Shown: positions 52,840 to 61,464, numbered from the stretch's first letter. The stretch: DNA of 64,000 nucleotides from Microseira sp003486305 (GCA_031969655.1 DALYJX010000003.1:42365-106364), one strand, 5' to 3'. The notes: a model not told the origin generated them from the sequence alone. Translations and numbers: made by a program.

Positions 52840-54114
52840 ATGGATAAGCGCTTTCGGAATCTTTTTAATCTAACAGAAGCAGAAGCGATCGCTCTGTTAG
52901 ATAAACCCCTCGATCAACTCGGAGAAGATGATTCTCGCTACATCGCAGCTTCCCATTTAGCCAACTTCCCCACCGAAGCATCGATTAATGCTCTGATTAG
53001 GGCAATACACAACACCGAACCTTCCCTAGATAACCGCATCGTCCGACGCGAGTCGGTTAAATCATTGGGAAAACTACAGACAAATTTAGCCTTACCCGCG
53101 ATTCAAACTTGTCTGGCAGATGATGATTGTTACACCGTGGAAACGGCTGTCTGGGCGATTGGAGAAATCGGCACGCAAGACCCAGAAATTTTAGCGGAAA
53201 TTGCTCAATTATTGGAAAAACCAGGGCAAATTTATCGGGTAATTATTCATACATTGGCAAAGTTGAATTATCAGCCAGCGCTGGATCGAATTCGTAAATT
53301 TGTCGATGATGATGACAAAACGATTGCTAGTGCTGCCATGTCAGCAGTTTACCGATTCACCGGCGACTATGCTGTAATGGAAAATGTGGTAGCGCTGCTG
53401 CAACACTCGAATGTTAATGCCCGACGCGGCTGCATTCAAGACTTAATCGATTGTCAATATTATGCGGCAATTCCTAACATTGCTCGCTGTCCGGTTTCCC
53501 TGGTGTTTCGCCTGCGAGGAATTCGATTGATGGGGGAAGCTGGGATACCCGCAGGAAAGATTAGTTTTGCAGATATTCAACCGAGTTTAGAACAAGTTCT
53601 GCGCGACCATCCCAATGACCTTGACTTAGTACATGTCTACGATCAAACCCCCAGCTTAGAGTTTTTGATCCGCGAGTTATATCAAACCGATTTCGGACGC
53701 TGCTACCTCGCGACTAAAACATTGTTGGAAGTTTACCCAGAAGCAGCACCAGCAGCTTTACTCGCGACGTATGCCGAAGAAGCATACAATGACTATGGCG
53801 CTCACTACCACGTCATGAAACTATTTGGTTGGTTGAAATACGCTCCCGCATATAACCTATTAATCGAAGCGCTGGACAATCGCCAACCTCAGTTTCAGAA
53901 GTCTCGCGCCGCCGCTGCGATCGCACTAGGCGAACTCGGCGATCAACGCGCGATTGAACCCCTCAAAACCTGTCTGGAAACTAAAATTTGGGATTTGAAA
54001 TATACTGCTTTAATGGCATTAGAAAAACTGGGAGATACCAGCAGTCATAAAATCGCCGCCAATGACCCAGATTGGCTAGTTCGCGCCAAAGCAGATTTTC
54101 AATCTAAAATCTAA
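52840..54114 (+). CDS. cpeY: Phycoerythrobilin lyase CpeY (HEAT repeat)
   Basis: The protein has about 424 residues and is made of HEAT/PBS-lyase repeats (VRRESVKSLGKL, VETAVWAIGEIG, SRAAAAIALGELGDQRAIEPL). The start MDKRFRNLFNLTEAEA matches CpeY. The ATG at 52840 has GTGGAGGAA in front. An upstream TTG frame start is rejected because the ribosome site would lie inside it. In characterised relatives CpeY, helped by CpeZ, attaches phycoerythrobilin to Cys82 of CpeA. It follows cpeBA beyond a stem-loop and precedes cpeZ by 16 bases. Confidence 0.96.
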   Translation: MDKRFRNLFNLTEAEAIALLDKPLDQLGEDDSRYIAASHLANFPTEASINALIRAIHNTEPSLDNRIVRRESVKSLGKLQTNLALPAIQTCLADDDCYTVETAVWAIGEIGTQDPEILAEIAQLLEKPGQIYRVIIHTLAKLNYQPALDRIRKFVDDDDKTIASAAMSAVYRFTGDYAVMENVVALLQHSNVNARRGCIQDLIDCQYYAAIPNIARCPVSLVFRLRGIRLMGEAGIPAGKISFADIQPSLEQVLRDHPNDLDLVHVYDQTPSLEFLIRELYQTDFGRCYLATKTLLEVYPEAAPAALLATYAEEAYNDYGAHYHVMKLFGWLKYAPAYNLLIEALDNRQPQFQKSRAAAAIALGELGDQRAIEPLKTCLETKIWDLKYTALMALEKLGDTSSHKIAANDPDWLVRAKADFQSKI

Positions 54115-54130
54115 ACTCTAAAATCTTCTC

Positions 54131-54739
54131 ATGACTCAAGACACCCTATTTGAACAACTCAAACACCCCAATCCCAACTTGCGGAAACGGGCAATGATAG
54201 AATTAGCCGAAATCCGCGACGAAACAACGATTCCGCGTCTGATGAGCGTTTTGGATAACGAAGATGTCACCTATCGTCGCGCAGCAGTAGTCGCGTTAGG
54301 GATAATTGGTGCCGATGCCGTACCATTGATAGTAGAATCCTTGCTCAACAGCGATAACGTCACCGTTCGGGGTAGCTGCGCTAAAGCACTGGCACAAATA
54401 GCAGTAAATCATCCCGATGTTACCTTTCCAGATCAAGGCATTCAAGGACTAAAAACCGCGATCGATGACCCCAATCCCGTTGTCCACATCGCCGCCGTGA
54501 TGGCTTTGGGAGAAATTGGCGAACCTGCTTTTGATATTCTGGTAGAGACGCTGAAAACAACGGATAATGTGGCAGTGGCGGTAGCGATTGTCAACGCACT
54601 CGGTTCTTCTGGAGATGAACGCGCGGTAGAAGTTCTTACAGGATTAACTCAAGACGAATCAGTTGACTCTTACGTGCGCGAATCCGCAGTCAGTTCGTTA
54701 GGGCGTTTGGATCAAGTAATTCATTTTAAACGGCGATAG
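54131..54739 (+). CDS. cpeZ: Lyase partner CpeZ (HEAT repeat)
   Basis: This 202-residue protein is composed of five or six HEAT-type repeats (LRKRAMIELAEI, YRRAAVVALGIIGADAVPLI, VHIAAVMALGEIGEPAFDIL, VRESAVSSLGRL). Its length and place after cpeY match CpeZ, which in Fremyella acts as a chaperone-like partner of CpeY and stabilises phycoerythrin. It is the last gene of the cpeBAYZ unit. A MITE-like element follows 28 bases after the stop. Confidence 0.95.
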   Translation: MTQDTLFEQLKHPNPNLRKRAMIELAEIRDETTIPRLMSVLDNEDVTYRRAAVVALGIIGADAVPLIVESLLNSDNVTVRGSCAKALAQIAVNHPDVTFPDQGIQGLKTAIDDPNPVVHIAAVMALGEIGEPAFDILVETLKTTDNVAVAVAIVNALGSSGDERAVEVLTGLTQDESVDSYVRESAVSSLGRLDQVIHFKRR

Positions 54740-54767
54740 ATCTTGTACTTGGGTTGGATTTAAGTAA

Positions 54768-54881
54768 TAACTCAAGTTGCTAGTTAACTCATGCATAGCA
54801 GCTAATGGCGTGTAAGTAAAAATTCTCTATTAGCAATTAGCAATTAGCAATTAGCAAGTTTATAACTAGCAAATTGCGTTA
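54768..54881. mobile_element. MITE-like element, copy 2
   Basis: TAACTCAAGTTGCTAGTTAA (54768-54787) and the inverted ATAACTAGCAAATTGCGTTA (54862-54881) bound 114 bases containing CATGCATAGCAGCTAATGG, shared in inverted orientation with copy 1, and AATTAGC heptamers. It fills the gap between cpeZ and the coiled-coil gene and abuts the latter's stop codon. No coding sequence. Confidence 0.72.
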
Positions 54882-56492
54882 CTAGCTAGAAAAATTGCGA
54901 TACCGCCACTTATTGAGATAGGCTTCGCCAATTGCAGCAACTGAGTTTTGCTCGGTTACATGCTGCCCTAAATCGATGATGCGCTGAGCATATTTTGCCA
55001 ACTCTTGCTTAAGCAATTCGTTGTTTTCGGTCAGGGCTTTGTGAGCATGACTTTGCTCGTTTAGCTTGTTTTGTAAGTCGGCTATTTGTTGATGTAAAGT
55101 AGCGATCGCTTCTGCTTCAGCGGAAGATTGCTGTTGCAATTGATTTTTGAGAACCGCAATTTGTTGGTTTAAATCGGCGATTTTTTCCAACTGAGCCGCT
55201 GATTGCTGTTGCAAATTACTATAGGTTTCTTGTTGAGCAATCGCTGCGGCAGATTGTTGCTCTAACTGCTGTTGCAGGGCGGCAATAGTTTCGCCTTGTG
55301 CCGAGGATTGCTGTTGCAGGGCTGCATAACTTTCTGCTTGAGATGTCGCCGCCGCTACTCGTTCATCCAATTGATTTTGTAACGTCGCAATTTGTTGATT
55401 TAAATTGCTAATCGTCTCACCTCGCGCCGCCGATTCTTGTTGCAAAGCTGCGTAGCTTTCCGCTTGGGCTGTTTTTTCAGTTGCTGCTTGAGACAATTGA
55501 TCTTCTAACGTCGCAATTTGTTGATTTAAATTGCTAATCGTCTCACCTTGAGCCGCCGATTCTTGTTGCAAAGCTGCGTAGCTTTCCGCTTGGGCTGTTT
55601 TTTCAGTTGCTGCTTGAGACAATTGATCTTCTAACGTCGCAATTTGTTGATTTAAATTTGCGATCGCTTCCCCTCGCGCCGCCGATTCTTGTTGCAAAGC
55701 TGCGTAGCTTTCCGCTTGGGCTGTTTTTTCAGTTGCTGCTTGAGACAATTGATCTTCTAACGTCGCAATTTGTTGATTTAAATTGCTAATCGTCTCACCT
55801 TGAGCCGCCGATTCTTGTTGCAAAGTAGCATAGCTTTCTTTTTGAGCATCTGCCTCAGCTACTTGTTGTGACAGATGATTTTGTAACGCGGCAATTTGTT
55901 GATTTAAATCCGCGATGGTTTCGCTTTGTGCCGCTGCTTGCTGTTGGAAATTGCTATTGCTTTCTTGCTGGGCAGCTACTTGTTGCTCTAACCGCTCTTG
56001 TAACGTTGCAATTTGTTGGTTCAAATCCGCAATGGTTGCGTTTTGTGCTGCCGCTTGTTGTTGCAGATTGCTATTGCTTTCCTGTTGAGCCGCCGCCTCA
56101 GCTATTTGCTGTTGCAACTGTGTTTGTAAGATCGCAATTTGTTGATTTAAATCGGCAATGGTTTCGTTTTGTGCTGCTGCTTGTTGTTGCAGATTACCAC
56201 TGCTTTCTGTTTGAGTCGCCGCCTCAGCTATCTGCTGTTGCAATTTATCGATCGCCGCCGATTTTTCTGCTAACTCTTGCTGTATAGCTTGCAGCCGATC
56301 CAGGGATACACTTTGTGCTTCTGGGGCTGTAGCCTCAGATGGTGGTTCTAGAGTAGCAGTTGCTGCGATCGCTTCACTAGCATCTGGCTGTATTTCCGGC
56401 GTGGGAGCTGATTTTTTAGCGGTTGTTTCAGTCTTAGCACGCGACGCAGCTTTAGCGCGTGCTGGTTTAGAACTTTGAGTTTTTTTCGGCAT
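54882..56492 (-). CDS. Long coiled-coil repeat protein in the phycoerythrin locus
   Basis: This protein has 536 residues. The basic, Ala/Lys-rich N-terminus (KKTQSSKPARAKAASRAK) resembles histone-H1-like tails. It is followed by a Pro/Glu/Ala linker and then, from about residue 65 to 500, a nearly uninterrupted coiled coil of Gln-rich 42-residue (six-heptad) units such as NLNQQIATLEDQLSQ and ESYAALQQES. Some 126-bp units are almost identical in DNA. The C-terminal 40 residues (ELAKYAQRIIDLGQH, YLNKWRYRNFSS) are non-repetitive. GGGAGATG precedes the ATG. I know no named family. A filament or scaffold role is plausible from the structure alone. It lies between cpeZ and cpeR, tail to tail with cpeYZ. 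Confidence 0.88.
   Translation of the reverse strand: MPKKTQSSKPARAKAASRAKTETTAKKSAPTPEIQPDASEAIAATATLEPPSEATAPEAQSVSLDRLQAIQQELAEKSAAIDKLQQQIAEAATQTESSGNLQQQAAAQNETIADLNQQIAILQTQLQQQIAEAAAQQESNSNLQQQAAAQNATIADLNQQIATLQERLEQQVAAQQESNSNFQQQAAAQSETIADLNQQIAALQNHLSQQVAEADAQKESYATLQQESAAQGETISNLNQQIATLEDQLSQAATEKTAQAESYAALQQESAARGEAIANLNQQIATLEDQLSQAATEKTAQAESYAALQQESAAQGETISNLNQQIATLEDQLSQAATEKTAQAESYAALQQESAARGETISNLNQQIATLQNQLDERVAAATSQAESYAALQQQSSAQGETIAALQQQLEQQSAAAIAQQETYSNLQQQSAAQLEKIADLNQQIAVLKNQLQQQSSAEAEAIATLHQQIADLQNKLNEQSHAHKALTENNELLKQELAKYAQRIIDLGQHVTEQNSVAAIGEAYLNKWRYRNFSS
55420..55940. repeat. 126-bp tandem repeats inside the coiled-coil gene
   Basis: The marker CTTGTTGCAAAG recurs at 55436, 55562, 55688 and 55814, spaced exactly 126 bases. 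Units between 55436 and 55814 are nearly identical, and diverged units continue on both sides. 126 bases equal six heptads, so copy changes keep both frame and coiled-coil phase. Confidence 0.9.
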
Positions 56493-56864
56493 TCAATTCA
56501 TCTCCCAACGCATTCACAGATTGACATCCGCCTCCACTTGAAACACTGGGAATTTTCCATCTTCCAGCGATTGAGGTTTGCTGAGACTCTCCCCTCTTTG
56601 TTTTCAGCTAGTCGGGCAGGATTTAATCGTACATCGCGCTATTAGTATTTGTCAATTTTGGCGCTTTCTTTCCGCCAAAATTGATCTGCCATTCATCCCT
56701 CGCCAAAATTTTTATGTCAAAGGTTGAAAAATTTGTTGTTTTCAATCAAGTTTTATTGAAAATCGTCAATTATTAATAAGATTATTGTCTCAGGTATTGA
56801 CTTTTTTCCATTTTGTGGGTGGATTGGTTAGAGATCCCATTTTGTTCCACCCAACTTACAACAG
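56493..56864. other. AT-rich intergenic region downstream of cpeR
   Basis: 372 bases without a gene. The part near 56640-56800 is AT-rich with a duplicated CGCCAAAATT motif (56660-56710). It must contain the promoter of the coiled-coil gene and the end of the cpeR transcript. I see no clear hairpin terminator. Confidence 0.5.
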
Positions 56865-57215
56865 CTAAACCCGTTCGTCAAATCTGGTGCGAAAACCACC
56901 GTATTTAATCCAGTATTGCTTTAAAGCATGATGGGGCGTATGTAAACTTGCCTTGGCTCGATAAAGAACCACCTGACGATGATCTCCCATCCAAATTTTG
57001 CCAACGGGTTCGACGGATAACAATGCTCCTCCTAAAGCAGCAATGCAGTCAGAAAATCGTTCCAGCGCGCTATAGTCTACCGTTTCATAAATAAAAAAAT
57101 TGCCCGCACAAATCAAATGTCGGCTGCGAATCCAGCATTGCATCTTTTTTTGAGCTTGAGGTGGTAGCATAGCCGCTTTTACACGAACTTCTGTTCGCTC
57201 CTGTAATGCGTTCAT
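56865..57215 (-). CDS. cpeR: CpeR, activator of phycoerythrin genes
   Basis: This protein has 116 residues. The body (MLPPQAQKKMQCWIRSRHL, GKIWMGDHRQVVLYRAKASL, YGGFRTRFDERV) is the CpeR family, a small PP2C-fragment-like regulator needed for cpeBA expression in green light in Fremyella. GAGGGGGT lies properly before the ATG at 57215. Many relatives begin at the internal MLPPQ (57170), which has no good ribosome site here, so the longer form is preferred with some doubt. It is the last gene of the cpeC-linker-S-T-R cluster, 12 bases after cpeT. It probably controls the divergent cpeBAYZ unit. Confidence 0.94.
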   Translation of the reverse strand: MNALQERTEVRVKAAMLPPQAQKKMQCWIRSRHLICAGNFFIYETVDYSALERFSDCIAALGGALLSVEPVGKIWMGDHRQVVLYRAKASLHTPHHALKQYWIKYGGFRTRFDERV

Positions 57216-57227
57216 AAAACTACCCCC

Positions 57228-57833
57228 TCAAAGTCGATCTAGAGGGAGTTCGTGAGCAAAACTTGCACTCTTTTCAAACCGCAACGGTCCAAAGGTAGAT
57301 CCCCAGACTTGTTGATGGTTTTCCATATGCATGCCTCGATCTAAACTCAGCCAGGTTGTTTCGGTAATCTCTACATCGCTGATTAAATAAGTCAAACAGC
57401 CATTGCGTTCGATCAGACACTTGTTACCCGGTTCCACACTGCCGCGAAACATTTCGCCCTCGCGTTTGAAAATCATCGAGCAGTTATGTCGTCGTTCGAT
57501 GCAGTCGGGTGTAATAGTTCTGAGAATGCTTAATTCTCTAGCCGCTCCTGCATACAGCATCGGATCTTGCAAGCCATAATTTTCGATATAAATTTGGTCA
57601 CCTTGGTCAACTAATCGATGGACACCCTGACGATAGGGAGTCCACAAATCGTGGTCGTAAACTTGTTCCGAGTAAAAACCAATTGCATTAAAAAAATCAA
57701 AGGGTAGCGGACGAAAAAAGACGTGAATATGGGCGAATTGTTGAGGCTTTTCAAAGGATTGTTTGTAATTGCTGAAATCCCCTGCCATCCACTGCGCCAG
57801 CGTGACTAAATCGTTTGTTTTGACTGAAGTCAT
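57228..57833 (-). CDS. cpeT: CpeT phycobiliprotein lyase
   Basis: This 201-residue protein of the CpcT/CpeT lipocalin-fold family typically attaches a bilin to the C-terminal Cys (about 165) of beta subunits. Family marks are LAQWMAGDFSNYKQSF near residue 11, HIHVFFRPLPFDFF, YSEQVYDHDLWTPYRQGVHR, RRHNCSMIFKREG and WLSLDRGMH. It begins three bases after cpeS and is followed after 12 bases by cpeR. The cpeB product encoded nearby has the expected target Cys. Confidence 0.96.
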   Translation of the reverse strand: MTSVKTNDLVTLAQWMAGDFSNYKQSFEKPQQFAHIHVFFRPLPFDFFNAIGFYSEQVYDHDLWTPYRQGVHRLVDQGDQIYIENYGLQDPMLYAGAARELSILRTITPDCIERRHNCSMIFKREGEMFRGSVEPGNKCLIERNGCLTYLISDVEITETTWLSLDRGMHMENHQQVWGSTFGPLRFEKSASFAHELPLDRL

Positions 57834-57836
57834 AAA

Positions 57837-58364
57837 TTAAGAGGAAGAACGAATTTCGGATGAGAAAGATGCAGTCACCACTCCACTTCCGGCGCTGGTT
57901 TTAATTAGGGATACCCGAAAGCGTAATTTTGGATTGGCAAACCAGATTTTTTCCTCAGCTGCGGCGCGATCGTAACTTGTCAGCAGCACAAAGGTTCCGT
58001 CCTCGGTAAAGTGATAATCACCCGCCGCCGCTATGGTTTCAGCGTATCCTTGATCGCGAAGTAATTTACCGCGTTTGGGGACATTTGGATCGGGAACGGG
58101 TATCAAGACGCTAGTACCTTTTATTTCTGCATTGTCATCCCAATCCGATTGCCCTTCCCAAGTCATCCGAAAGGGAGATACTATCTGGCTGGGGTCGATA
58201 TTATACAACTTACAAAGGTCTAGCACTGCCGGATCTTCTGGCGATAGGGCAATGATATCGATCTCCGATTGCACGGCTTCAAAGTGGCTGAAAGCCAAAT
58301 GATGGGCGCTACGCTGCGATCGCCAATGCCCAATTGAACGCTCGACAAACTCAGTAATATCCAT
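57837..58364 (-). CDS. cpeS: CpeS phycobiliprotein lyase
   Basis: This 175-residue protein has the CpcS/CpeS pattern: MDITEFVERSIGHWRSQRSAHHLAF, RMTWEGQSDWDDN, LRDQGYAETIAAAGDYHFTEDG, DRAAAEEKIWFANPKLRFR, and SFSSEIR at the end. In phycoerythrin producers CpeS attaches phycoerythrobilin to the Cys82 site of CpeB. It is the first of three closely packed genes, S-T-R. The 240 bases upstream (to the linker gene) hold no other gene and could contain a second promoter. Confidence 0.95.
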   Translation of the reverse strand: MDITEFVERSIGHWRSQRSAHHLAFSHFEAVQSEIDIIALSPEDPAVLDLCKLYNIDPSQIVSPFRMTWEGQSDWDDNAEIKGTSVLIPVPDPNVPKRGKLLRDQGYAETIAAAGDYHFTEDGTFVLLTSYDRAAAEEKIWFANPKLRFRVSLIKTSAGSGVVTASFSSEIRSSS

Positions 58365-58604
58365 TGGTTTTATTAATCAACATTTTCCTACAATAACTGA
58401 GCCAAGAGCCAGATCGTTGCAGTCGATTGCTATTGAGCGAATCAATTAGAAATTGCACGATGTTTCCGAATTGACATCCGAGCCAAAACAATTAGCTTGG
58501 AAAGCAGTTTTTTAGGATTCTTATGCGATCGCTCTCAAAAAATTCCCTTTCCTCGCCACAATAGCAGAGGCCAAACCTCTGCTATTGAGTATGTTCTATG
58601 ACGA

Positions 58605-59360
58605 CTAGGCAATCTCAGTGATGCTGACTATCTTACCGCCGGTGCGGTTAATCCGCTGAATCTGAGGAGTCATGCGATCGCCGGGAACAATATATTCCGT
58701 CGTGCTGGAGCGGCGGGGGCTGTCAAATTTGCAACCTTGCACCACAATTTTGAACCGCTTTTTGTTCGCTTCACCAGAACCACCCAGATTTACATCCGCT
58801 GGTTTTACTTTATTCGGACTGTTGGTCGCAACTGCATAAACCAGTTGAGATGCTTTAATAGCGCTATCAATTTGAGCCGGACCCCGATCGAGCGCAAACG
58901 TGCGATTATAGGTAACCTGGCTCTGTCCCGCCTCAGTTTTTGCGCCGCGATTGTAAGGCACAATATTTTCGCCAAAAGCCGACTGATACTCTTCGCTATC
59001 GATGTAGGAATCGATCTCGGCATCGTATCCCTCGGCTACACAACGAACGATGTGCTGGGAAATTTCCGCCTGAGACTGGGGCGGGCGTCCGAGAAAATGC
59101 TTAAAGTTTAATTCTACAAAACGGTAGGGAGCGCACTTTTCAAAGTAGCGAGAACGATAGAATTCCGACTTACCCACCGCCCGGACAAACTCCCGCACCG
59201 AGATGCTACCATCTGCCAATTGCGATTCTGCGGTTACTAGGCGTTCGCTTTCCATGATGTGGGGATTGCCTAAAACTTGCTTGTAAACTGCGCGAATAAT
59301 TGCCTGCACTTCATCTTGAGTGCGGGGGCTGCGGAGTTCCATCGCTGTCATTGTTGGCAT
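58605..59360 (-). CDS. Phycoerythrin-associated rod linker (CpeD/CpeE type)
   Basis: The protein has about 251 residues. The pfam00427 linker domain (about 12-160) shows IIRAVYKQVLGNPHIMESERL, QLADGSISVREFVRAVGKSEFY, YRFVELNFKHFLGRPP and EYQSAFGENIVPY. A CpcD-type C-terminal domain follows (KKRFKIVVQGCK, YIVPGDRMTPQIQRI, GGKIVSITEI). I chose the ATG at 59360: GAGGAG precedes it, whereas the TTG at 59378 would place that site inside the gene. Relatives often have three linkers, cpeCDE. Only two are seen here, and I cannot assign D or E by eye. Confidence 0.93.
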   Translation of the reverse strand: MPTMTAMELRSPRTQDEVQAIIRAVYKQVLGNPHIMESERLVTAESQLADGSISVREFVRAVGKSEFYRSRYFEKCAPYRFVELNFKHFLGRPPQSQAEISQHIVRCVAEGYDAEIDSYIDSEEYQSAFGENIVPYNRGAKTEAGQSQVTYNRTFALDRGPAQIDSAIKASQLVYAVATNSPNKVKPADVNLGGSGEANKKRFKIVVQGCKFDSPRRSSTTEYIVPGDRMTPQIQRINRTGGKIVSITEIA

Positions 59361-59767
59361 AGTTATACGACTCCTCAAACTTGTTTTAATCAGAAACCAA
59401 AATTCAAAACTCGCCCAATCGTTAATGTTGTTAATTGCTAATTGTTAATTGCTAATTGTTAATTGCTAATGGCTAATTGCTAATCTCAGATTTTTTTAGT
59501 AGGGGCTATCGCATTTGCGCTGTTATCTTGTCGGTAAATCTGAAATATTTCATCGCATTTGCTAATGCCTCCGGCACGCTGCGCGAACGCCCTTACACGC
59601 CATTAGCCATTAGCCATTAGCCATTAGCCATTAGCCATTAGCCATTAGCCGTAGGGGAAGAGAGCATTTGCGCTGTTATCTTGTCGGTAAATCTGAAATA
59701 TTTTTACGCAAATGCTTCGCCCTTACACGCCATTAGCCATTAGCCATTAGCCATTAGCTAGGATCTT
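59361..59767. repeat. Repeat-filled gap between the two rod linker genes
   Basis: 407 bases consisting mainly of AATTGCT/GCCATTA heptamers (59418-59481, 59599-59650, 59721-59760), a directly duplicated segment of about 40 bases (GCATTTGCGCTGTTATCTTG and following, near 59511 and 59665), and a fragment of the GCCTCCGGCACGCT repeat (59566-59594). No gene. It sits where a third linker gene lies in some relatives. Confidence 0.85.
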
Positions 59768-60616
59768 TTACACAGGCGTGATGCTGGCGATTACACCACC
59801 CTGCTTGTGAATCCGTTGATACTCTTCGGAAAGCTTATCGAACGGAACCAGGTAGACTTGATTGCTGCGGCGGAATTGGGAAATCCGGTTAACCGCTTTG
59901 GAACGATAGCCAGTGACTTCGATGCGGAAGACTTTGCCGCCTTCGCTGGCTCCCACGCCCAGACGCACCCGCGCGCCCACTGGTGGATTGCGGAACGTTG
60001 TTCCCGGTGGAACTACGGGGGTTGGCGTTGCATTAATCACCAATGAATTCAGCTTGGGAGTTTTACCTGCCAAGTCTGCCTTGAGAGAACTGGTAGAAGC
60101 ACCCCGCACCAATTGGAAGGTATGGGTAAAGCCGACCATGTGGCTAATTGCTTCGGTCTTGTAGCCCCGGATGTAAGGCACAATGTTCTCTCCGAAGACG
60201 CTTTGATATTCGTCGCTGTCGATGTAGGAGTCGATTTCAGCGCCAAAGTCGCCCGCATCCAAAATGGCACTGTGGGCTTTCATTTCTTCGTAGCTGTTGG
60301 GGGCACGACCGAGCAAATGCCGGAAGTTCAACTCGATAAACCGATAGCGAGGGCAATCTGCAAAGCGCGACAAGTAAAGATCCGACTTTGCCACAGCGCG
60401 GACGAACTCGCGAACGCTGAGTTCGCCCCGCTTAAACTGCGACTCCGGTACTGCCAGACGCTCGCTTTCCATCACGTAAGCATTGCCCAGCACTTGTCTG
60501 TAAACGGCTTTGATTATGGTTTCCGCGTCTTCGTTAGAACCACCGGGAACCCTCTCAATCGGGGGAGTTTCGTCAAACAGGCTCACTCCTAAGCGTGACG
60601 CTGGTCCAAAAGGCAT
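59768..60616 (-). CDS. cpeC: Phycoerythrin-associated rod linker CpeC
   Basis: This protein has 282 residues. MPFGPASRLGVSLFDETPPIE at the start and pfam00427 motifs (IIKAVYRQVLGNAYVMESERL, FKRGELSVREFVRAVAKSDLY, YRFIELNFRHLLGRAP, EYQSVFGENIVPYIRGY) fit the CpeC linker. The C-terminal CpcD-like domain (GGKVFRIEVTGY, YLVPFDKLSEEYQRIHKQGG, IASITPV) caps or joins rod hexamers. AGGAG precedes the ATG. It is the first gene of the linker-lyase-regulator cluster, so the long upstream region should hold the main, light-controlled promoter. Confidence 0.95.
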   Translation of the reverse strand: MPFGPASRLGVSLFDETPPIERVPGGSNEDAETIIKAVYRQVLGNAYVMESERLAVPESQFKRGELSVREFVRAVAKSDLYLSRFADCPRYRFIELNFRHLLGRAPNSYEEMKAHSAILDAGDFGAEIDSYIDSDEYQSVFGENIVPYIRGYKTEAISHMVGFTHTFQLVRGASTSSLKADLAGKTPKLNSLVINATPTPVVPPGTTFRNPPVGARVRLGVGASEGGKVFRIEVTGYRSKAVNRISQFRRSNQVYLVPFDKLSEEYQRIHKQGGVIASITPV

Positions 60617-60995
60617 TAAGCCAATCTCCTACTTAAACAAATACACTGAGATAGATTTTGCAATACAAAAGTTACACAATTCAAACTTGCGCTTAAATTG
60701 ACATTTGCTTCCTGCTTCTACCAGGTGAGTTGGCTCCTAACCTGTCCACAGGCGTAAATTCCGCGCTTGCCGCCCGTACTGAGATGAGAGCAAAATGATG
60801 AATTGCTTTTGCAAGCAAAAAATTTTAGCCTTCAGAGTTGCAATCAACTCTGGGAGCCAGGAAAGCCATGACCTGTATGAGTTTCATCAACTCGATACAA
60901 AGCTGTAACGCCTTGCACTTCCCGATCTTCCTACAAGCCTGCCACTAAAAATATTAAAAATAGTTGAGCTTATTTGTATATGTTTGTTACATTAA

Positions 60996-61010
60996 TGATA
61001 ATTTTTATCA
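60996..61010. promoter_or_regulatory. Fur/Zur-box-like palindrome
   Basis: TGATAATTTTTATCA differs at one base from the cyanobacterial Zur-type palindrome TGATAATNATTATCA and extends to AATGATAA / TTATCATT. A TATAAT lies nine bases further on the + strand, and a TATACA-like -10 lies on the minus strand toward cpeC. This is a sequence match only. Confidence 0.4.
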
Positions 61011-61187
61011 TTTGTGGTATAATTGCCCGGAGTTCAGAGTGTTGGTTTTGCCAGGACGATTACCGTTGAGGGGAGGCTGCGCGATCGCCAGCCGTCAATG
61101 AAAATTCAGCTGTGAAATGTAAAGTTTCTGAGAACTGATGTACTTGGCGGCGTCAGGGTGACGGAACGCCGCCATGATTTCAAAACT

Positions 61188-61251
61188 GTGGGGGCACGGC
61201 ATAATTAATTTTTTCCACAATACCGAGATATTTTGCGTGCCGTGCCCCCAC
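61188..61251. repeat. Hairpin repeat family B, copy 3
   Basis: GTGGGGGCACGGCA and TGCCGTGCCCCCAC are perfect 14-base arms around a 36-base AT-rich loop. Confidence 0.85.
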
Positions 61252-61258
61252 TAATATT

Positions 61259-61406
61259 TAACCCAAGTTGCTAGTTATCAGATTTGGGGGTGGTAATGGG
61301 TAATAGGTAATGGGTAATTGGATTCATTGGTGGTGGAATCAATACAATTACCAATTACCAATTACCTATTACCAGCGCCTCCTGATGTAACTAGCAACTT
61401 ACGTTA
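61259..61406. mobile_element. MITE-like element, copy 3
   Basis: TAACCCAAGTTGCTAGTTAT (61259-61278) and the inverted GTAACTAGCAACTTACGTTA (61387-61406) bound 148 bases. The interior is itself a hairpin made of GGTAATG and CAATTACC heptamers. No coding sequence. Confidence 0.72.
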
Positions 61407-61464
61407 TTTATGTTTTTGACACCTCTGTTGAAGAGGTACTGTAATTTAAAGCATGGCTGGATGG

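Larger units (their letters stand above)
60617..61464. other. 848-base control and repeat region upstream of cpeC
   Basis: No gene is seen. Nearest cpeC is about 350 bases without obvious repeats. Then follow a Fur/Zur-box-like palindrome (60996-61010) next to TATAAT (61019), a GGCGGCGT / ACGCCGCC stem-loop (61146-61173), a family B hairpin (61188-61251) and MITE-like copy 3 (61259-61406). The last 55 bases adjoin the end of the phycobilisome-domain gene. Confidence 0.65.

Noticed and set aside
55436..55940. Possible CRISPR or satellite DNA
   Set aside because: Regular 126-base units are coding and keep a six-heptad coiled-coil phase, so they are protein repeats.
60113..60592. Plus-strand open frame of 159 codons
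   Set aside because: It is antisense to cpeC with no recognisable domain or ribosome site.
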